Positions 35,391-47,167 of a stretch of DNA of 56,134 nt are shown in pieces. The stretch comes from Reticulitermes lucifugus. Taxonomy: Eukaryota; Arthropoda; Insecta; Blattodea; Rhinotermitidae. The stretch covers positions 49,997 to 106,130 of the forward strand of contig JAKCWW010000165.1 in NCBI GenBank assembly GCA_026260175.1. Direction: 5' to 3'. Position 1 is the stretch's first letter; every line of letters begins with the position of its first letter. A model generated the notes under the pieces. The model did not search any database. It was not told the DNA's origin and worked only from the letters and a program-made list of their open reading frames with translations. The translations under genes and the position numbers were made by a program.

Positions 35391-36972
35391 AATCTTTATA
35401 TTTTATAGTTTTTGATAGCAAAGGAGAAGCCATAAATTCTGGACCGAAACGTAACAGGCATTCCCTAAGTTCATTATGCTACACTGTGCCAAGTCCAAGA
35501 AGCCCCCACTCTAACTATCCACAATGTTTCTTACAGTTTTATTCATAATTACAAGTACGTTTGTGGTTATTGCTATACGTTTCAGATACAGTCGTGCATT
35601 ACGTTTATAAATAGTCTTACTATTTCACGTTACATATTCGCTACATGTTTCGGTGTAGCCTATAATCTTCAGAAGATTATCTTATTACAAACTACGTGTA
35701 TTATATGTGCAATGCCTAATTTGATCTCATAAATTTTAAGAAAAAATTATGCATTTAAAATTACAAAGGAATAATGCATCGAATATGTTTTGTGAAATAA
35801 TATTCACGTAACGCGAGATTGTATGTGAGTAAAACGGTAATATTTACACAACAAAACACCGCCTAAAAGTATAAAACGTTACTGTATTGAAACACCACGT
35901 GAAAATGTGACAATGCGCAGAGCAGATAGCCGGGACATGTGTATAGTACAAAAAATAAAATATATTCTAATAACGTATGATGTCTAGAAAGCAGGTACAA
36001 CCTTGATGGAGACCTAGATTGGCCTGGGAACAGAGTATTTAAAATATACTTAGAAGGAAATGCTCCTCATTTGTCTTATAGGTTTAGGGAACGATGAAAA
36101 GTGTCTGTGACATTAATCAAGATATAGTTTATCTGTGGTAACTGAACCGACAAAGGCCAGCGATTTGTGACTTTGAGAGGTCTGCGGCCGAAGGTTGTCA
36201 GTCAGGTTTAAGTTTATGGCACTACGGTGCTACTTGAGCTCTTCTTGTGTGGCGATTCATTATCCAGTAAAAGACGGGTCTATAGCTACAGAAGCTATTA
36301 AGGATAAAGTCACAGCAATGTGTACACATCCCATTAAACAACTGTGTTTTAGTGCACAAAGCAGTAAGAGACATGGTTCAGTTAAGTCCGCTCAGTCTGT
36401 GCGGTTGATTGAGACGTACCAAGGATTGGCTCATCTCAACACACGTTTCAGTTAAAAAGCTGTCTGGTTCCTCGGGCTCATTATTGACTAGCACCTGACA
36501 CGCTATGTTCTGGCATGCAACCTTGACTGTCGTGTTTCCGTAAAAGAGAATGATGCTAAGAATATTAATTTATGCATTAATTATGCCTCATTTTCTAATC
36601 CACACTCATTGTAAAACAAAAAATCCTATATTCAGGTATTTATGCTTAATTTTCCCTAAGTACATAAATGAACGTAAACATCAGTGACGGAGGAGGAATA
36701 TCTTAGTCCTTAAAATGGTCAGGCTATGGGATAGACGACCAATGAATCGTAGTTCACTTTCTTTTCTCTTCTCCAAAGCGTCCAGACCGGTTCTTTTTTC
36801 TACGCAGCCTCAAATTCAATGGGTACAGGAGGCTCTCTCCCTGGGCATAATGAGACCGGAGCGCAAAGCTCACTACTCACCTATATCTAGCGACAAGATT
36901 AAGAATGAGTGATACCATACCTTCACTTTAGTTTATGCCTGATGATGTGCACAGGAGAAAATTTAACTTTTC
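35391..36972. other. Unassigned stretch
   Basis: No gene or repeat recognised. The frame at 36195-36455 shows no domain. Confidence 0.4.
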
Positions 36973-36994
36973 ATATATATATATATATATATAT
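36973..36994. repeat. (AT)n microsatellite
   Basis: Eleven AT units directly beside the hAT-like end. Confidence 0.95.
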
Positions 36995-37270
36995 CAGTGA
37001 TTTCCAGTCCTTTAGTCCACGACCCAGAACTGTCAATCACATTAAATTTGCGACATAAATATTACCGGTACCAATCCAGCATCCCAGCAAATAACCGCAT
37101 ATTTCTTTCTTACTATTCAAAAGGACATTTAAGGTACAGTGAAGACACAACTGCTCAGCTACATAATATTTTATTTTTTTCCTGAATAAAATTCAAATGT
37201 TGATGAGAAAAAGCTGTAATATTGAAAATTTCGGGAGTTCACGGCCCATCAGAAGGAGATCCTACGTTTC
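36995..37270 (+). mobile_element. hAT-like non-autonomous element (partial)
   Basis: It begins CAGTGATTTCCAGTCCTTTA followed by GTCCACGACCCAGAA and ACATTAAATTTGCGAC. This closely resembles the CAGTGGTTCCCAACC...GACCCAC start typical of hAT elements. Downstream TTCACGGCCCATCAGAAGG may be an inner part. A matching right end was not identified. No transposase. Confidence 0.45.
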
Positions 37271-38624
37271 AGAATTTTTGGTAAATGGGAGATCTGATTT
37301 GTTCATTAGCCCGCTGTAGTTCGTCACTGAAAATACTTAACGCATTCAATGAAATTTGTATTCTACAAAAATAGCTGATGGAAAATTTTCATTTTTCTCT
37401 TTACTGGTTCAATATTTTTTGTATGAAGCACAAAACGAACTGTGTAAATTTTCATCACGCGCTAGGCTACTGCTAATTGTATAGCGTCCCTCATGGACCC
37501 TTAATGTACTAGAGTGGATACATATGATTAAAATTTTTCAAAATTTCCCTTTGAGATTTAACCGGGTTTTATGCCAGTGTACAATAAATAGATATCAGCA
37601 AGGATGTATGGCAAATCGCAGAGTATACTGCAACTATCTACAGGGAATTATGATACAGAGAACCAAAGCAAGAATCTTCAACGCGGAACAAACCTCAAAT
37701 CTCATGTAATATTTTGTTTTGTTGAGACTAAACATTTTTTGACTCGCATTAACCACCTACCATTAACTGCCTACGTGTACCAATATAAGACATAAAACAA
37801 AATTTTACAAACTTATATCCATAGAAATACGTGGCTGTAAGGCACGTGACATGGTCCGCCAGACAAAAGAATTGAACGTTACTCTCCTAAAGAGTCTACC
37901 GTTAAACTGTCTTGACTCTCTACGGTTCTGTACCTTATTACTTTGGGTTTATAAGCAAGTACTGTGCCTTAAAGCGATGTATGATGAACATAAACTGAAG
38001 ACTGTGTCAGAAACTTGCTCTATAACAACAAAAGAAGATCGATGGTTTTTGCCTGTTAGCTTTGTTAACTCCCCTGTCAAGCGTGTTGTATTTCAAAGAC
38101 TTCAGACAGGTACAAAATGCTTATTACCGTAAGTTATTTTCGTCACATTTCCGCATATTTTAAGCCTGCATGTATAGCTTCGTCACATATAAAATTTAAG
38201 TAAACTAACGTAGGTTATTCCAACATAGGCCTAAAGTAAACTAACGCATTTCATTACCGATTAATAAACATACCTGCACAAACAAACATGATCATCTTTT
38301 TAAGTATTTTGACCCATTTTTGTGCAGAAGGCTCCCTGCCCCTTTGTAAGTAGCACCGCATATACCGTTAATATATACAAGACAGGCAATATACGTATTA
38401 CGTAATATTGAGGCGCGTTCGCGAAACCATTGTTGCCGTGGAAAAGCAATAAGTATTATTAATTCTGATTGTGTGTCTGTAGCCTTAGTTATCTAGCATG
38501 CAAAGCGCATGCGCCGCATTATATTGTTATCCGTGGTCTGTCTGTCTCTGCCATATTTTTCCACATTACCTCATAAATGGCACGGTCTTCAGAAAAAAGT
38601 TACTGAAAATAAAATGTGTTGTGA
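37271..38624. other. Unassigned stretch
   Basis: No gene recognised. GCATGCAAAGCGCATGC near 38499-38515 is a small palindromic site. Confidence 0.4.
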
Positions 38625-38745
38625 TTTTCCCTACAACTTTTGTCTGAAATATTTCTCATTCTAAGAAGAAATCAGCAAGATATTATTATAAATGTACATA
38701 TGTCTTCTTGTAAAGTACCCGTTATTTTTGTCAGACTTTAATAAA
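38625..38745 (+). repeat. Unnamed repeat R2, copy 1
   Basis: CTACAACTTT, then TAAATGTACATATGTCTTCT, then TGTAAAGTACCCGTTATTTT, then TGTC-GACTTTAATAAAATT. The same block order appears at 44400-44530. Confidence 0.4.
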
Positions 38746-38868
38746 ATTTGGATTTTCTCGACAGATTTTCGAAAAACAACCAAATATCAAATAACATGAA
38801 AATTCGTACAGTGGGAGCAGAGTTGCTCCATGCAGAAGGACAGACACACATAAGGACGACGGACAGAC

Positions 38869-38884
38869 GGACAGACAGACAGAC
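38869..38884. repeat. (GACA)n short tandem repeat
   Basis: Four units, inside a longer GGACAGACGGACAGAC stretch. Confidence 0.85.
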
Positions 38885-39060
38885 ATAATGAAGCTAATAG
38901 TCGCTTTTCACAACTTTGCGAACGCGCCTAAAAACGGATCTAAAACAGTAGTCTTGAAATAATGCGTAACGGATACTGACACAGTGTTACAAAAAATAGC
39001 CAGTTACTAACACAAAGTTTGTAAACATTGCGCGGGTCTTATATATTACTCGTAGTTCGT
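38885..39060. other. Unassigned short interval
   Basis: Nothing recognised. Confidence 0.4.
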
Positions 39061-39140
39061 AGGGCTCTGCAACATTGTTTCTCAAATTGTGGTATGAGTA
39101 CCAGGACTGGTACGCCAATCATTGTTTACTGGTACGTAAC
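39061..39140 (+). mobile_element. hAT-like terminal fragment
   Basis: TTGTTTCTCAAATTGTGGTA followed by TGAGTACCAGGACTGGTACG resembles the TTCTCAAACTGTGGTACGCGTACC start common among hAT-derived MITEs. No opposite end was found. Confidence 0.35.
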
Positions 39141-39687
39141 CTTAATAAAAAAAATCGCAATACAAAAACTGATAGAAATATTTAAAGTAAATAAAACACA
39201 ATCCAAATATATTTGCTAATACACAGTGTTGTTGGAAACATGATGTAACTCATCTTCGCTGTCAGTCTTTTATTTTAATGCAAAAACAACTGATGGTACA
39301 TTGAAATTGTTAAATTTAATTTAGTGGCAGGCCAGCGAAAAAGTTTAAGAACTTTTGTTCTAAAACATCCATACTTCCAAATGTTCACCTCGAGTTGCAA
39401 AATGGCCAGATTGAAGAAGAATGTGAAAATATTTACTCCAAACATAGAGTACACCCTTCCAGGCTTGTTAAAGTAGTACAGTAAATTTCCTGATGACAGC
39501 AAATAAAGATGTTGAAAATTTGCAGGTCCATAACATCAGGGCAGTTAAGATTAACTGGACAGATATGTGTTCATTCTATGCAAGGGACATGACAATTCAA
39601 AACTAAAACTTACGATGCCTCTAAGCGTACTTCGCTGCTAGAGGGCCACATACCTAACATAAAATAAAGTGAGACAGTGAAATACAT

Positions 39688-39870
39688 ATATATATATATA
39701 TGTATTTGCAGCTCTACACAGTAGTAGGTATTCCAGTACAGGAAGCAGCAATTGAAAAGTCTTCGGAAAAGGCAAGACCTTTTCTTTTCTTTTCTTTTGG
39801 CGTCGTGTGCGGTATAATAAAACAAAATAACTGGCATTATATTCGCGTGCGTGCGTGCGTGCGTGCGTGT
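39688..39870. repeat. Cluster of short tandem repeats
   Basis: A (TA)n run at about 39688-39702, a CTTTT-type run at about 39778-39800 and a (CGTG)n run at 39845-39870. Confidence 0.9.
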
Positions 39871-41759
39871 AGGGCGTTCCATCAGCTTTTACTTTACGCT
39901 CCAAGCGCATATAACGTAGCAATGTAACAAACACCATAACGAGAAACAGGAATGTCCTGTGACTTAAAATCTAAAATTCCAAATATTTACAGGTGCAAAT
40001 AACACATAATGTACTTTACTACTTTAATAACTTTATTTTTACCCACGTTAATACGCCACACTCCATCCGTTCTGCATGCCAGACCTCCAGGATGCGGTGC
40101 TTCGTTCTTTGTATCCATGTCCAAAGTTTTAAAAGAGACGAAAATTAAAAGAAAATGTTTTCCTTGATAATGTAAAAAATGCTGATGACTTGGAAACTTT
40201 ACGCAAAAGTTGACTGTGAAATACATACAGTCTATCATTATCAAATATTCCAGGCAAACACACAAAGCCTGCTGTCCTACTGCATATATCTGCAGTTTTA
40301 CAGATCTATTAGACCTTACTACAGCGCAACCTGTCTTTAGCGGAAACGTTTTACAGTGCCGATGATCTGGAGTCCCGAGGATCCAAACTTCAAGCATCTG
40401 TGTGAAACGGAACCTGCCTGCAGAGGAAAAAATTTCGGTCCCTTGCGGTTACGTTATAGGCAGTTTTCACAGAATTATAATGCTAATATTTCTTTATTTC
40501 GGTCTTATTAATAACTTATTAGCTACTTACAGATTCCGCCTACGCTGATTTTGTCAAATATACCATAATGTGAAAGTTTTGTAACGTTGCCAAGCTTGTA
40601 ATTGTCGACGTATAAAACATCTCATACAATGTAGGTACGTCTATGATTTAACTCCATACCAAATTTTCCACATTCCTGCTTCCATTGATTAATTTGTTAT
40701 TGACAAAAGACCCAAGGATAAAACATCATAGGCTATAAAATTATATTACCTTCTATCAGATCTAGTGTCGTAAGTTGTTTAGCGCTTCCATTTACGTGAC
40801 ACTCATAACATAATTTATTCTAATTGTATGAAAATGTAATGTGTGGCCTCCAGGGGAATAACGTTCGTATCAAGTTTCGTGAAAATCAAAAACTTTTGAA
40901 GTGCGGAAAGAGGAAATATACACAGCGTGATAATCCCATAACCATGAACCTGCATTCTTTTTTCTTTCTCTCTTTTTTCCCTTATAGATTGAAAACAGGA
41001 AAAAGAGTGGCAAGAAAGTGAGATAGGGTATACAGGTACTAGATTTTTATATTTGGTTTTGATAACAGTTGCATTCATGTCAACTACGTATTCGCAGCCT
41101 CGTTCCTGTGCATGTACTGTGCTTGTGGTTAGGTATAAGCCTAATCGTCACTGGTATCCCTTATATTTTATGCAACTTTACTTCTTTAAGAGAAATAATC
41201 TTATAGATCACCATGCTTAGTATGTGAGTTGGATCGGGCTTTCAACTTTTAAACTAGGTGACAGGTTTTCATTAAAGTTGGTATAAGCGTTAATCCATTG
41301 CAGGCCACCCCAGCACTGTGCCTCGTAATATCCAATACTCAGTAAGAGCAACATGGCAGGAGCGCGAATGTGTGGGGCGAAAGTGACATTGCGCCATTTG
41401 CTTTAGGGTCCTAAAATGACATATGGTAATGGACCTTGAAGAAATATTAACGTATGGCTAAAGAAACTTTTTACCCCATGACGCAATCATCAACCTGGCA
41501 GTCAGGTAAAATTTTTATTTGACTTTCGGTTTAATGGTAATAAATAATGAACAACTGGGGCTACGTAAGCATATGCATGAAATAGTTTGTAATTGAACAA
41601 TTACAAACATGGCGACAGCGCGAAAGTTGTATGTTATGTCCGACAAATCTAACATCTACAGAATATGTAGTTAAGTAGTCAAGTTCGTTAAGTTGTTTGT
41701 CTGAAGCTTTCACGGCGAATAATTGCAAACAAAAAACTCTCTCGGTCTACCAGCTACGC
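39871..41759. other. Unassigned stretch
   Basis: No gene or repeat recognised. The minus frame at 39987-40397 (136 residues) shows no domain I know. Confidence 0.4.
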
Positions 41760-41883
41760 CAGGTGGTTGAAAAGCGAATAAACCAACATTTCGAGAACCA
41801 TTTCTTTTCTCGTCATTAGTTCCCTGACGACGAAAACAGAGATGGTTCTCGAAACGTTGGTTTATTCGCCTTTCAACCACCTG
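41760..41883. repeat. Near-perfect palindrome (foldback)
   Basis: The left arm 41760-41803 begins CAGGTGGTTGAAAAGCGAAT and the right arm 41841-41883 ends ATTCGCCTTTCAACCACCTG. The arms pair over 43 bp with about two to three differences. The loop carries CTCGTCATTAG and CCCTGACGACGAAAACAGAG. On the plus strand the right arm has CTGACGA...CGAAACGTTGG, the theme seen in the other foldbacks. Confidence 0.8.
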
Positions 41884-42574
41884 ACGCGGCCGGGCAGCCT
41901 GAAAGAGTTTTATTGTTGTTAAGTTTTTATTCACAAAAAAGTGAAATAAAATGAAATAAAATAAATACCAATAACAATAATAATAGGACGGCAGATCTGC
42001 TGGAGTAGACACCTATGCAAAAAAGGATGTAACGCTTTATGATTTATGTTCGAACCTCCTTTTCAAAAACCACCTGTCATGTCTGCTGAAGAATCTGAAA
42101 AAAATGACGGAGTGTCACTCGCAGAACTCTTACAAATATTTACGAAGAAGGTGACAGTTACGTGTTACAACTCAGCTAAGCATATGATGTTTCAATGTTC
42201 CTCGTTGTCTCGTTATGACTAGCCATGTACGCCCACAAGGTACCTGCAAAGAAAACTAGAAACTTCCGGTTTAAACTTGGCAGAAGGAAATACCTGTGCT
42301 TACAAATTCCGATAGACTGATAAAACAAGTGAGACAAACAGAATATTCAGAATTTAGTGGCCCTGGCCGTCTGGAGAAACAGGCGCTATCATAGAACAAG
42401 GTATATTTCGTACATATTAATAACAATGACTGTGAAATCGCGGTCCGGTATCAAATCCATTTGGCTTCAATGTAAACAAAGATATTGAGGCTGAACTTTG
42501 ATAAATATTTGTGACGATAGATTAAACAGAGAAGCATGATTTTCTTAAAATCAGCGACAAAAATAAAGACTGGA
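41884..42574. other. Unassigned stretch
   Basis: No gene or repeat recognised. Confidence 0.4.
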
Positions 42575-42763
42575 TAGATCTACACAATAGAAGGAAAGAT
42601 AGAAGTGATGGGAAGATGAGTAAGAAGACGTAAGCAGCTACTAGATAACCTTAAGGAAACGAGGGGGTACTGTAAATTGAAAGAAGAAACACTTGATCGC
42701 ACGCTGTGCAGAAACCGCTTTGGATGGGCCTATGGACCTGTCGTCAGACAGACTACGAAATGA
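42575..42763 (+). pseudogene. LINE 3' terminal fragment, second lineage
   Basis: The end of a non-LTR retrotransposon ORF. KIEVMGR, RRRKQLLDNLKETRGYCKLK, EETLDRTLCRNRFGWAYGP and VVRQTTK lead to a TGA at 42761-42763. It differs from the NLRVPYN-type lineage elsewhere in the window. Short and with at least one stop upstream. Confidence 0.7.
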
Positions 42764-44399
42764 ATGAGATATACATAATGGCACGCTATCGGCTGTGGTT
42801 ACTGACGCCTTAATTCTTGATTATAGATATAGCGTCTAATAGGCCTAAACCTGCATCAATATTTAGTAGTAAAACCTATTAACAAGTAATTACAAGGAGC
42901 TTAGATGACATATGATAAACAACTGTCAATGGTGGAGAAGTTATTTCGTGACGGTGTATCAACTGCACATATTATATAGAGCCAAATGGCGTGAAAGTAT
43001 GAGTATGTTGAAACGATAGGAGGAATAAGCAGTGACTTATTTTAAGTCACTAATTATCCCGGTATTCGAAATAAGTGCAAACAAATACTGGAGGGAGTTA
43101 AGATGAGATTTGGTAACACACGCAGCGCCGGTGGATGGATGGCAGTTATATAACTACGATTCATAAATTGGATAGGGTTGTTTACTGTGAAATAGTATGA
43201 GACGATGACCATATTCCGTGATCTAGAAAGGACTAGACAGGAAGCGGCTGTCTTCATCTTATCTCATTCTGCGTTATAGAATCTTCGGAATGGAAAGGGC
43301 GTCTTAAAATAACCAAAGAATCGGTTGCATATTGACAGCAGTTGATATGGTGTCATAAAATAATTGAATAACCGACACATGTATGACGTCATGCCGAAAA
43401 AGCTGAAGATTAGGATACGAAAATAATAATTTCAGTTATTTTGTATGAATGTGAAATGGGGCCTCTTACTACGGTGTAACAACACAGATTACACGTTCTT
43501 TGTAAAGAAAACGCTCACGAGAACACCTTAAAGTAAGAAGGATGAAGTAAGTGAAAAATTTATGATATTTCGCACTAATAAATTCGTGATTTGTATAAGC
43601 CAACTAGTATTACTGCGGTAACGAAACGAAGAAGGCTGTATATGTGAGGTAGGTAAAGATTTTATACAAAGTTTTCATAGAAAATCCTCTTTGAAATCTT
43701 CCCTTTGGTAGTTCCAATAGGGGAAATGAGGGCTAACGTTCATTTAAATTACACATAAAATTCAGTTCCTGCGTCACAGGGAACACACTCCCTATTCATT
43801 GCAAAGGACAATCATCATTGCTGTTTGAAACAATAACCGCTAAGATCTGGCCGCCATACAAAACACATAAATACACTGGGATAAGGTACAGAGTTTCTTA
43901 TTGTTACAGTAACTAGGTTTGTACTTCAGACATGTAAGGACAAAGGTGAGCATGCGAAGTGATTAGAACTGGCTCAGGATCTGTCCAACGGCGCACTCTG
44001 TAATTAGTAAAGTTTACCTCAGGTTCCGCTCCAGCAGTGTTGGTTAATTAGTAAGCATATGAAACTTCCAATGAACTTACATCATCCCGCCGGTGACAGG
44101 AGGCAGCCGCAGTTCTTCTCTGGACATTCTTGGTATTATGCCAGAAACATGCTATGTTCTTCACCAATTTCTCGGCCTATTAACCAAACAATGCCCGTGT
44201 GACCCTACAGCTGCACATCGCTATTTTTTAACTCACCAGCGATGGAGCTGTCCTGGAAGATACAAACTTCTCCTCTTGCTATCGCCCAAAGAAAACTCCC
44301 TACAATACCGCGACGGCCAGCCTCATTATGATGAACAAGTTAGTCACGTAGGCATATCGTTCCCTACTTTTTTATTAATGAGATCTAGAAACACAAAAT
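42764..44399. other. Unassigned stretch
   Basis: No gene recognised. The plus frame at 44093-44518 (141 residues) shows no domain and overlaps repeat R2. Confidence 0.4.
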
Positions 44400-44530
44400 A
44401 TAACGAAAAGTTTTTTTCTTTACAACTTTATAAAAACTTAACAATTAGTTCTCAAGATGTACTCAAAATAGCATGTACATCCTCATGTAAAGTGCCCGTT
44501 ATTATTGTCCAATTTTAGTCAGAAACGAAC
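44400..44530 (+). repeat. Unnamed repeat R2, copy 2
   Basis: Shares TACAACTTT, GTACATCCTCATGTAAAGTG and CCCGTTATTATTGTC with 38625-38745. Confidence 0.4.
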
Positions 44531-44949
44531 TGTGTTGACAAACCTGAGTAAAGCTTCCCAGTATCAGATTTCATTAAACATCTGTTCAGCTGTTCTCGAA
44601 TTGTTAAATCCGCACAAATGGAGAGGTCGACATGGTAAACAGACACATTTCTGAAACTTGTTGCTACGAAGGAAATAAAAATACCGTAGCTTCAATAAAA
44701 ATTTACTACGAAGCCTGCTAAACATAAAACTGCCTCAACAAAGAACTATAAGCGTACAGTTTACTTCATATTGAAATTCCGGTTCCGGAAAGGATAAAGG
44801 ATAATTTTCGACCAAATGGTAGTTTTAATGTCAGTCTTTGTGAATTCAGCACCACACTGTACTTGCCTATTGCCAGAGTACATTAAAAAGTGCTAGAAGT
44901 TTGTTAGAGATCACGCAGTAAGTTTAGACTCCTACTGTGTTGTGTTAAA

Positions 44950-45050
44950 ACACCGTGTAGTCTGGTAGAGCCTTATCAATCTTTCTGAGAATTTATACTT
45001 CATCTTCTACGTTCAAGACGTAAGTAACCTCCTACCAGACTACAAGGTGT
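44950..45050. mobile_element. Foldback (MITE-like) element 7
   Basis: The terminal repeat ACACCGTGTAGTCTGGTAG (44950-44968) faces CTACCAGACTACAAGGTGT (45032-45050), 19 bp with one change. The total is about 101 bp. The ends match the GCCGTGTAGTCTGGTAG of element 4. Confidence 0.75.
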
Positions 45051-45394
45051 CATAAGCCATAAGAATAAAATGTGGGGTTTCATAACTTCCGAATACAAAA
45101 TATATGTAGCCTAGCAATCTAATTTCTCGCATTTCAATACTTGATATTCATAATAATCTGGTGTAATTCAACCGCTGTAATGGAGAACAAAATTTAAAAG
45201 TCGCGTTTCTTTCATTAAATTATAGATCGTTCAAAAGTTCAATTTAGATGTACCTAAGTAGCTGCAATCAGTCACATCGTTTCATTAATTAAACTTCTGA
45301 TATGAAGGAAACGTTAAAATTTAAACATGCATTTACAAACTTTTGGTTTCCTTCACTGCAAATAATTGCAGAAAGAACTTCTCCAACAATACAG
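45051..45394. other. Unassigned interval
   Basis: Nothing recognised. Confidence 0.4.
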
Positions 45395-45597
45395 ACAGGA
45401 CGGCGTAGCCGGTATAGTGACTAGGCTACGGACTGGAGACCACATGTTCAAACCCCAGCAGGAGAAAGAAATTTTTCTTTTCTCCAGACCGTCCAGACAG
45501 GCTATAGGACCCACCCAGTCGACTGTTCAATGGCTGCTGGGATTCTTTCACGGAGGTAAAGCTGACGAGGCATAAAGATAATAACGCATCTCCATTT
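45395..45597 (+). mobile_element. SINE A, 5' part, interrupted
   Basis: The diverged SINE A head GACGGCGTAGCCGGTATAGT, then CACATGTTCAAACCCC (B-box region), then CAGACCGTCCAGACAGGC and GGAGGTAAAGCTGACGAGG. It stops at a duplicated CATCTCCATTT (45587-45597), where a SINE B copy is inserted. The SINE A tail resumes at 45854. Confidence 0.7.
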
Positions 45598-45849
45598 CTT
45601 TTTGTGGTGAAGGGCCCCTCAGCAGATGTTACGGACGCACCCTGTGATAAAGATGATTAGTTTTTTTATTTTTCCAACTAATGGAACACCGATAGAAAGA
45701 AATTTACAGGGGAAAACCGAAGTACTCGGGGAAAAACCTGTCCCAGTGCCACTTTGTCCACCCCAAATCCCACATGGACTGACCCGGGATCGAACCCGGG
45801 CCTCGGCGGTGAGAGGCCGGCAACTAACCGCCTGAGCCATAGCACGGCC
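45598..45849 (-). mobile_element. SINE B inserted into SINE A
   Basis: A nearly complete minus-strand SINE B runs from GTGAAGGGCCCCTCAGCAGA (3' tail) to GCCTGAGCCATAGCACGGCC (5' head), with the antisense B box GATCGAACCCGG near 45788-45799. It is flanked by CATCTCCATTT (45587-45597) and CATCCCCATTT (45854-45864), an 11-bp duplication with one change. The minus open frame through it (45619-45840) is a SINE by-product. Confidence 0.85.
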
Positions 45850-45853
45850 TGCT

Positions 45854-45925
45854 CATCCCCATTTAGTGCCGACATTAAGAATGAATGTAGCTGTACATCT
45901 AATCTTCCTATATATGCCTTCATGG
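45854..45925 (+). mobile_element. SINE A, 3' part, resumed
   Basis: CATCCCCATTTAGTGCCGAC, ATTAAGAATGAATGTAGCTG and ATGCCTTCATGGCGT match the SINE A tail at 27690-27761 and continue the copy begun at 45395. Confidence 0.7.
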
Positions 45926-46287
45926 CGTAGACACAGGAAATGCCACATTTTACCTCTCCACCAACGGCGGTTCCTTCTTTTAATAAGCCTCATCAAAGAC
46001 ACTGGTTGAATACAGGATAGGCCTACTAGTTTATCTAATGACACAATATGTACTGTTTCAACAAATTCCATACTTGTCACACAATGGGCCCGTTCCGTCA
46101 TAAAAAAAAGTACACGAATGCCCACCCCAAAATTGTGTTTCTACCCAAGATTTCTCACAGGTGGGCCCCTTCCCCTCTGTTTGGACATCGTCTGGATGTA
46201 GCCAATTCCCACGCAGCTGTAACTTTTACTAGCTAGCTTTAAAATAAATGATGCTACAGATGTTTTCGAACTCGGTGCAAGGGAATC

Positions 46288-46470
46288 AGAGGCATAGCTC
46301 CACTCATTCTTAACGTAAATGTTAGATGGAGGCGAGTTGACAACTTCATACCCCGACCGCTTTACCCCAACGAAAGAACCCCGGGACGCATTAAATAGGA
46401 GGAGTGAGCCCCACATCCGGTCTGAACGGTTTTGGAGACGAGACAGTCTCTTGCCCCTGCTTCGAAATAT
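46288..46470 (-). mobile_element. SINE A copy, 5' part missing
   Basis: Antisense order: GGCATAGCTCCACTCATTCT, GTTAGATGGAGGCGAG, CATACCCCGACCGCTTTACC, CCCACATCCGGTCTGAACGG, AGTCTCTTGCCCCTGC, ending near the B-box region. The head is lost. Confidence 0.65.
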
Positions 46471-47167
46471 TTACAGCGTTGTAATTGGAACACAGAGGCG
46501 GACTCACGTGTATCACAAGTATTACTTCATGCAGTGAATATTACGATAAACGTGAGGTCTTTGTCTGTCTGTCGAGCTAGCGCAATAATAACACAGGTGG
46601 GACGACAACAACGCACTTCTTCCGTGCTTGTTTTTATAATATATCTCTGATTGATCACATTTTGACGTCAAGCGGAAAGACGAAACAGATTGAGTACAAG
46701 CGAAATTGTTTTACACCCGTAGTTCCTGATTTTGCGAGCTCATATAGATTAAACACTGCTATAAATCTTTATCATGCCACTAGTGAAGGCTAAAAATTAC
46801 AAACTTCTAAGGCAAGTATGTATATAGTACAACTACCACCTACACAACTGCTGTTTCGCGAATTTGTCCTAAAGCACCACTAGTCGCAGTACCTGTTACA
46901 GCGAATCAGCGAACACGCAGCTCCATTGCTGAGAGCAAAACAAAAAGCCGTCTTAGGCTCGGTAACTTAACAAAATGCGATTAGAATATTTACACAGCCT
47001 AAGGCATTCTAGAATATGACGCCGTGTTATTTGACATATACAAATGCTTCGGAGGAAAATATACAAACCTACCAAGAATGTTCAACAAGTAAGATGCCCT
47101 AGGTAAAAAACATTGAATAAGAAGCCATTACAACGTTAAACATAGCTACGAATTCCATTGAGTATTG
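46471..47167. other. Unassigned stretch with lone foldback end
   Basis: TCTAGAATATGACGCCGTGT (47008-47027) then TGCTTCGGAGGAAAATATAC resembles a left half of the foldback family without a clear right arm. Confidence 0.4.

Noticed and set aside
44093..44518. 141-residue plus-strand open frame as a possible gene
   Set aside because: No recognisable domain, and its end overlaps repeat R2, which recurs elsewhere without the frame.
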